DNA from: Flavobacterium sp. UBA7680
GTDB lineage: Bacteria; Bacteroidota; Bacteroidia; Flavobacteriales; Flavobacteriaceae
NCBI RefSeq assembly: GCF_002482975.1
Contig: NZ_DLHA01000017.1
Span: forward strand, 203,340 to 211,697
Direction: 5' to 3'
Length of the DNA: 8,358 bases
Shown piece by piece: positions 5,949 to 8,358 of this stretch. Under the pieces are notes generated by a model. It was not told the DNA's origin. It saw only the letters and a program-made list of their open reading frames with translations, and made no database searches. Every line of letters begins with the position of its first letter. The stretch's first letter is position 1. Made by a program: the position numbers and the translations under genes.

Positions 5949-6728
5949 TTATTGTGCTAATCCAATCAAAGCATCAACAGCACCAGCTTCTGGAGTTGCA
6001 TCGAAGTTGTCTTTAATATCGTTTAGATATTTTAAAGCGTCTTCTTTTTGACCTAAAGCGATAGCCGTTTTAGCAGCTTTTAACAAGAAACGAGGTGTTG
6101 TAAAATCGTTTTTGTTAGCTTCAGCAGCTTTTACATAATAGTCTAAAGCTTCTTTTTGATTGTTTTTTTGAGAGTAAGCATCTCCAATTGCTCCTTTTGA
6201 TAAAGCACTTAAGATTAAATCATCTGATTTAAATTCTCCTAAATACTTAATAGCATCATCAAATTTACCTGTATTTAAATATGCCATACCAGCATAGTAA
6301 TTTGCTAAATTTCCAGCGTCAGTTCCAGAATATTCGTCAGCGATTTTCACAAATCCGAATTTACCTTCAGATCCGTTTAATGCTAATTTATATAATGAAT
6401 CACTTGCAACACCATCAACAGCTTTTTGAAAGTTCTGTTGTGCAACAAACATTTCGTTTGCAGCTTCGTCTTGTTTAGGATTTTCAATAAATTTTTGGTA
6501 AGCCAAATAACCAATAGTAGCAACTGCAATACCAGCAACTAAACCAATAATGATTTTTTGATTTTTAGCAACCCAATCCTCCGTTCTTGAAGCAGTTTCG
6601 TCTAATTTAGAAAAAACACCAGCTGTTGTGCTGTCTTTTTCGTCAATGATTACCTGTTGTTCTTCATTTACTTCTTTAACTTCCTTCTCTTTTGGTGCTT
6701 TATATCCTCTTTTATTGTAAGTAGCCAT
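5949..6728 (-). CDS. membrane-anchored tetratricopeptide-repeat-like protein
   Basis: A 259-residue protein with a charged cytoplasmic-type N-terminus (1-57, rich in Lys and Glu), one membrane helix (about 58-78) and a helical-repeat domain. TPR-like helix pairs can be seen at about 139-166 (NYYAGMAYLNTGKFDDAIKY), 174-203 (GDAYSQKNNQKEALDYYVKA) and 212-240 (KAAKTAIALGQKEDALKYLN). The layout of one N-terminal helix followed by TPR-like repeats resembles YfgM-type ancillary SecYEG proteins, which help secretion or envelope protein folding. That is a structural analogy, not an identification. The gene is the first of the leftward ribH block and is divergent from recF. An exact -7 box lies 23 nt before its start. 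Confidence 0.9.
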   Translation of the reverse strand: MATYNKRGYKAPKEKEVKEVNEEQQVIIDEKDSTTAGVFSKLDETASRTEDWVAKNQKIIIGLVAGIAVATIGYLAYQKFIENPKQDEAANEMFVAQQNFQKAVDGVASDSLYKLALNGSEGKFGFVKIADEYSGTDAGNLANYYAGMAYLNTGKFDDAIKYLGEFKSDDLILSALSKGAIGDAYSQKNNQKEALDYYVKAAEANKNDFTTPRFLLKAAKTAIALGQKEDALKYLNDIKDNFDATPEAGAVDALIGLAQ

Positions 6729-6750
6729 TTAAAATTAATTTAGTGAACGG

Positions 6751-6758
6751 CAAAAATA
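6751..6758 (-). promoter_or_regulatory. candidate TPR gene promoter, proximal -7 box
   Basis: The minus strand reads TATTTTTG, an exact match to TAnnTTTG, 23 nt before the TPR start codon. It would give a leader of about 15 nt. The -33 element is not recognisable. Confidence 0.5.
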
Positions 6759-6789
6759 AAATTTTTCTTGAAACTGTGGCATAAAAAAT

Positions 6790-6797
6790 CAAATTTA
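6790..6797 (-). promoter_or_regulatory. candidate TPR gene promoter, distal -7 box
   Basis: The minus strand reads TAAATTTG, the same word as the candidate mutL -7 box. A TTTG lies upstream at 6812-6815, but the 14-nt spacer is shorter than usual for these promoters, so this may be a chance match in AT-rich DNA. Confidence 0.3.
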
Positions 6798-6891
6798 TCA
6801 CTATTTTAAAACAAATATTTTTAATAACGCTAACTCCTTTCGCATCAGCACCAAAATAAATCAACTTGAAACGCACCAAAAGTCCTTTATA

Positions 6892-6912
6892 TCGATAATT
6901 TTCGATAATTTG
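6892..6912 (+). promoter_or_regulatory. candidate recF promoter with tandem 10-bp repeat
   Basis: TCGATAATTT occurs twice without a gap at 6892-6901 and 6902-6911. The second copy runs into TAATTTGCACC, which resembles a Bacteroidota -7 box and start region, although the inner spacing is one base short of TAnnTTTG. If used, it would give recF a leader of about 200 nt holding the repeat and palindrome described below. The tandem copies could also be an operator. Confidence 0.35.
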
Positions 6913-6967
6913 CACCCTCAAATTTTTGATGATTTCAAATAACACTTTTTTTGAGCTAAAACTTTTT

Positions 6968-7030
6968 TTTGCCACTGATTTCAGGGATTTACACAGATTA
7001 AAGAGTCTCTGTAAAAAAATCTTTTTAATC
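6968..7030. repeat. three-unit GATT repeat with partial inverted copy, upstream of recF
   Basis: After TTTGCCAC (6968-6975) come three units: CACTGATTT (6973-6981), CAGGGATTTA (6982-6991) and CACAGATTAA (6992-7001). An imperfect inverted copy follows: 6988-6997 (TTTACACAGA) pairs with 7006-7015 (TCTCTGTAAA) at 9 of 10 positions, and AATC words recur to 7030. The first 32 bases align without gaps to 8209-8240 downstream of recF, with 24 identities. Confidence 0.65.
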
Positions 7031-7036
7031 ATTTTA

Positions 7037-7054
7037 TCCCGATAGCTATCGGGA
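7037..7054. repeat. perfect 18-bp palindrome, REP-like
   Basis: TCCCGATAGCTATCGGGA is fully self-complementary and is a GC-rich island in an AT-rich intergenic region, about 70 nt before recF. I recall this word as a common dispersed palindrome in Flavobacterium genomes. In RNA it could form a hairpin with a small loop. Confidence 0.7.
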
Positions 7055-7098
7055 GTGACAGAAAAAAGACAGCGAATTAATAGAAAAGCATCAAATTT

Positions 7099-7106
7099 TA
7101 CCTTTT
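7099..7106 (+). promoter_or_regulatory. weak alternative recF -7-like box
   Basis: TACCTTTT matches TAnnTTTG at all but the last position, 16 nt before the recF start. No -33 element is visible and the leader would be only about 8-9 nt, so this is a weak candidate. Confidence 0.2.
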
Positions 7107-7121
7107 TAGCGTCTCTTAAAA

Positions 7122-8201
7122 ATGCATTTAAACAAAATATCTTTATTCAATTATAAAAATTTCGCTGAAGCCAGTTTTGATTTCGACATCAAGATCAATT
7201 GTTTTGTTGGAAAAAACGGAATTGGAAAAACCAACGTGCTGGATGCCATTTATCATTTGGCTTACGGAAAAAGTTATTTTAATCCGCTGGCGGTTCAAAA
7301 TATCAAACACGGAGAAGAGTTTTTTGTTATTGATGCCGAATTAGAAAAAAACGACAGAACAGAACAAATTGTCTGCAGTTTAAAAAAAGGACAAAAGAAG
7401 GTTTTAAAAAGAAACGGAAAGGCTTACGATAAATTTTCAGATCATATTGGTTTTATTCCGCTCGTAATTATTTCTCCGGCCGACCGAGATTTAATTGTTG
7501 AAGGAAGCGAAACACGCCGTAAATTTATGGACAGTGTTATTTCGCAGTTAGATTCGACTTATCTGCATCAGCTTATTCAATATCAAAAAGTAATTGTGCA
7601 GCGAAATGCACTTTTGAAATATTTTGCGCTCAATCATACTTTTGATAATGATACCTTATCTATATATAATGAGCAGTTAAATGAATACGGAAAATCGATT
7701 TTTGAAAAGCGAAAAGATTTTCTGGAACAATTTATACCTATATTTAATATACATCATCAAACCATAACGGGTTCTGAAGAAACGGTTCAATTGGTTTATG
7801 AAAGTCATTTATTCGAAAAAGATTTATTGACACTTTTACAGGAAAACATCAATAAAGACCGTGCGCTGCATTATACAAGTTCTGGAGTTCACAAAGACGA
7901 TTTATCTTTTGAAATTGATTCGCATCCCATAAAAAAATTCGGATCGCAGGGACAGCAAAAATCTTTTTTGATTGCGTTAAAACTGGCTCAGTTTGAGTTT
8001 TTAAAAAAACAAAGCGGTGTAAAACCTATTTTATTATTTGATGATATTTTTGATAAACTGGACGAAACCCGTGTTGCCAAAATTGTAGAAATGGTAAATA
8101 GTGAAACTTTTGGACAGCTTTTTATTTCAGACACGCATCCTGAACGTACCGAAGCTATTGTAAAAATGACGCATCAGAGTTATAAGGTTTTTAATTTGTG
8201 A
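7122..8201 (+). CDS. recF: DNA replication and repair protein RecF
   Basis: A 359-residue RecF, close to the usual family length. It is an SMC-like ATPase that binds gapped DNA and, with RecO and RecR, loads RecA at single-strand gaps. The Walker A motif GKNGIGKT lies at 30-37, after the typical RecF opening (LNKISLFNYKNF). The ABC-type signature is GSQGQQKS at 274-281. Walker B and the D-loop run through ILLFDDIFDKLDE (303-315), with D307 and D308 as the expected metal and catalytic acids. ISDTHP (335-340) fits the switch region. SSGVHKDDL (253-261) is also typical. The start is the first ATG of the frame and gives the normal N-terminus. It stands alone on the plus strand, not in a dnaA-dnaN cluster, and is flanked on both sides by related repeats. 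No intrinsic terminator with a T-run follows it. Confidence 0.98.
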   Translation: MHLNKISLFNYKNFAEASFDFDIKINCFVGKNGIGKTNVLDAIYHLAYGKSYFNPLAVQNIKHGEEFFVIDAELEKNDRTEQIVCSLKKGQKKVLKRNGKAYDKFSDHIGFIPLVIISPADRDLIVEGSETRRKFMDSVISQLDSTYLHQLIQYQKVIVQRNALLKYFALNHTFDNDTLSIYNEQLNEYGKSIFEKRKDFLEQFIPIFNIHHQTITGSEETVQLVYESHLFEKDLLTLLQENINKDRALHYTSSGVHKDDLSFEIDSHPIKKFGSQGQQKSFLIALKLAQFEFLKKQSGVKPILLFDDIFDKLDETRVAKIVEMVNSETFGQLFISDTHPERTEAIVKMTHQSYKVFNL

Positions 8202-8208
8202 TTCAATG

Positions 8209-8339
8209 TTTGCCACGAATTTCAAGAATTAGCACGAATTTAAAATTAACGGGACGTAAAACTTTGACAAAGTTTTGAACTTTGTCAAAGTTCTGCGAAG
8301 TCAACAGCAATTAAAAAATTCGTGCTAATTCGTGAAATT
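8209..8339. repeat. nested palindromic repeat element downstream of recF
   Basis: The outer arms, 8218-8241 and 8316-8339, are inverted copies matching at 23 of 24 bases. Each is built from GAATT words, as in CACGAATTT, CAAGAATTAG, CACGAATTTA (8214-8242). Inside lies a perfect 15-bp inverted repeat, AACTTTGACAAAGTT (8260-8274) against 8278-8292, with a 3-nt loop. Each inner arm is itself palindromic around its central base. There is no coding sequence and no T-run after the stem, so a dispersed repeat is more likely than a simple terminator. Confidence 0.75.
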
Positions 8340-8358
8340 GCTTCGCCTGTTCGCTATC
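8340..8358. repeat. possible start of another repeat, cut by the window edge
   Basis: The last bases (GCTTCGCCTGTTCGCTATC) are GC-richer than their surroundings. They end in GCTATC, the second half of the core of the palindrome at 7037-7054. I recall similar text from Flavobacterium repeats, but the window ends too early to tell. Confidence 0.25.

Larger units (their letters stand above)
6729..7121. other. divergent intergenic region between the TPR gene and recF
   Basis: These 393 nt carry no convincing gene. In order they hold two minus-strand -7 box matches for the TPR gene (6751-6758, 6790-6797), a tandem 10-bp repeat overlapping a candidate rightward promoter (6892-6912), T-rich DNA around 6945-6970, a three-unit repeat with a partial inverted copy (6968-7030), a perfect 18-bp palindrome (7037-7054), and a second weak -7-like box close to recF (7099-7106). 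Confidence 0.8.

Noticed and set aside
6281..6478. Plus-strand open frame antisense to the TPR gene
   Set aside because: Its Gln/Leu-rich translation has no domain and it lies inside a well-supported gene.
6712..7032. Open frame of 106 codons on the minus strand spanning the TPR-recF intergenic region
   Set aside because: It covers candidate promoters and the repeat at 6968-7030, overlaps the TPR start, and its Lys/Ile/Phe-rich translation follows from AT-rich DNA. No domain or sensible start is visible.
6729..7121. tRNA or other structured RNA gene between the TPR gene and recF
   Set aside because: No cloverleaf, CCA end or known RNA core was seen; the hairpins present are explained by repeats and the palindrome.
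8209..8339. CRISPR array or ordinary recF terminator
   Set aside because: The copies are inverted and nested with no unique spacers, so it is not CRISPR. No T-run follows the inner stem, so it is not a standard intrinsic terminator.

Overview
The window looks like chromosomal DNA from a member of the Bacteroidota, most likely Flavobacterium or a close relative. The evidence is the AT-rich intergenic DNA, the absence of clear Shine-Dalgarno sequences, several matches to the Bacteroidota -7 box (TAnnTTTG), the protein sequences themselves, and intergenic repeat words (GCCACGAATT, CCCGATAGCTATCGGG, heptads such as ATTCATA) that I recall from Flavobacterium genomes. Gene content is ordinary housekeeping. 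I see no phage, transposase, CRISPR array, tRNA or rRNA.

Layout. Seven genes run leftward (minus strand) and one runs rightward. Read in the leftward direction, the first block is a membrane-anchored TPR-like protein (5949-6728), lumazine synthase ribH (5293-5865) and a small four-helix membrane protein of unknown function (4907-5284). It ends at a strong intrinsic terminator (4841-4884). The second block is mutL (2806-4731), two dissimilar rhomboid proteases (1997-2809 and 1092-1955) and a membrane-anchored EEP-fold phosphoesterase (23-1075). These four genes are packed with a 4-nt overlap and gaps of 41 and 16 nt, so they are probably one operon starting from a -7 box at 4795-4802. A 393-nt divergent intergenic region (6729-7121) separates the TPR gene from recF (7122-8201, plus strand).

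How the genes relate. mutL (mismatch repair) and recF (recombinational gap repair) are DNA-maintenance genes. ribH makes the direct precursor of riboflavin. The two rhomboids and the EEP protein are membrane proteins with no obvious link to repair, so the mutL operon looks like a conserved mixed operon and not a pathway. The MutL C-terminal domain lacks most metal-binding residues of the endonuclease type of MutL.

The most interesting signal is between the genes. The mutL leader and the ribH leader both carry tracts in which GATT (or its complement) recurs exactly every 7 bp. At ribH two such tracts face each other as a 30-bp imperfect inverted repeat. recF is bracketed by two same-orientation 32-bp repeats that align without gaps at 24 of 32 positions, each built from three ~10-bp units. 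The downstream copy belongs to a nested palindrome. A perfect 18-bp palindrome and a tandem 10-bp repeat lie in the recF leader. These look like small dispersed repeat elements. Whether they have a function cannot be decided from one window.
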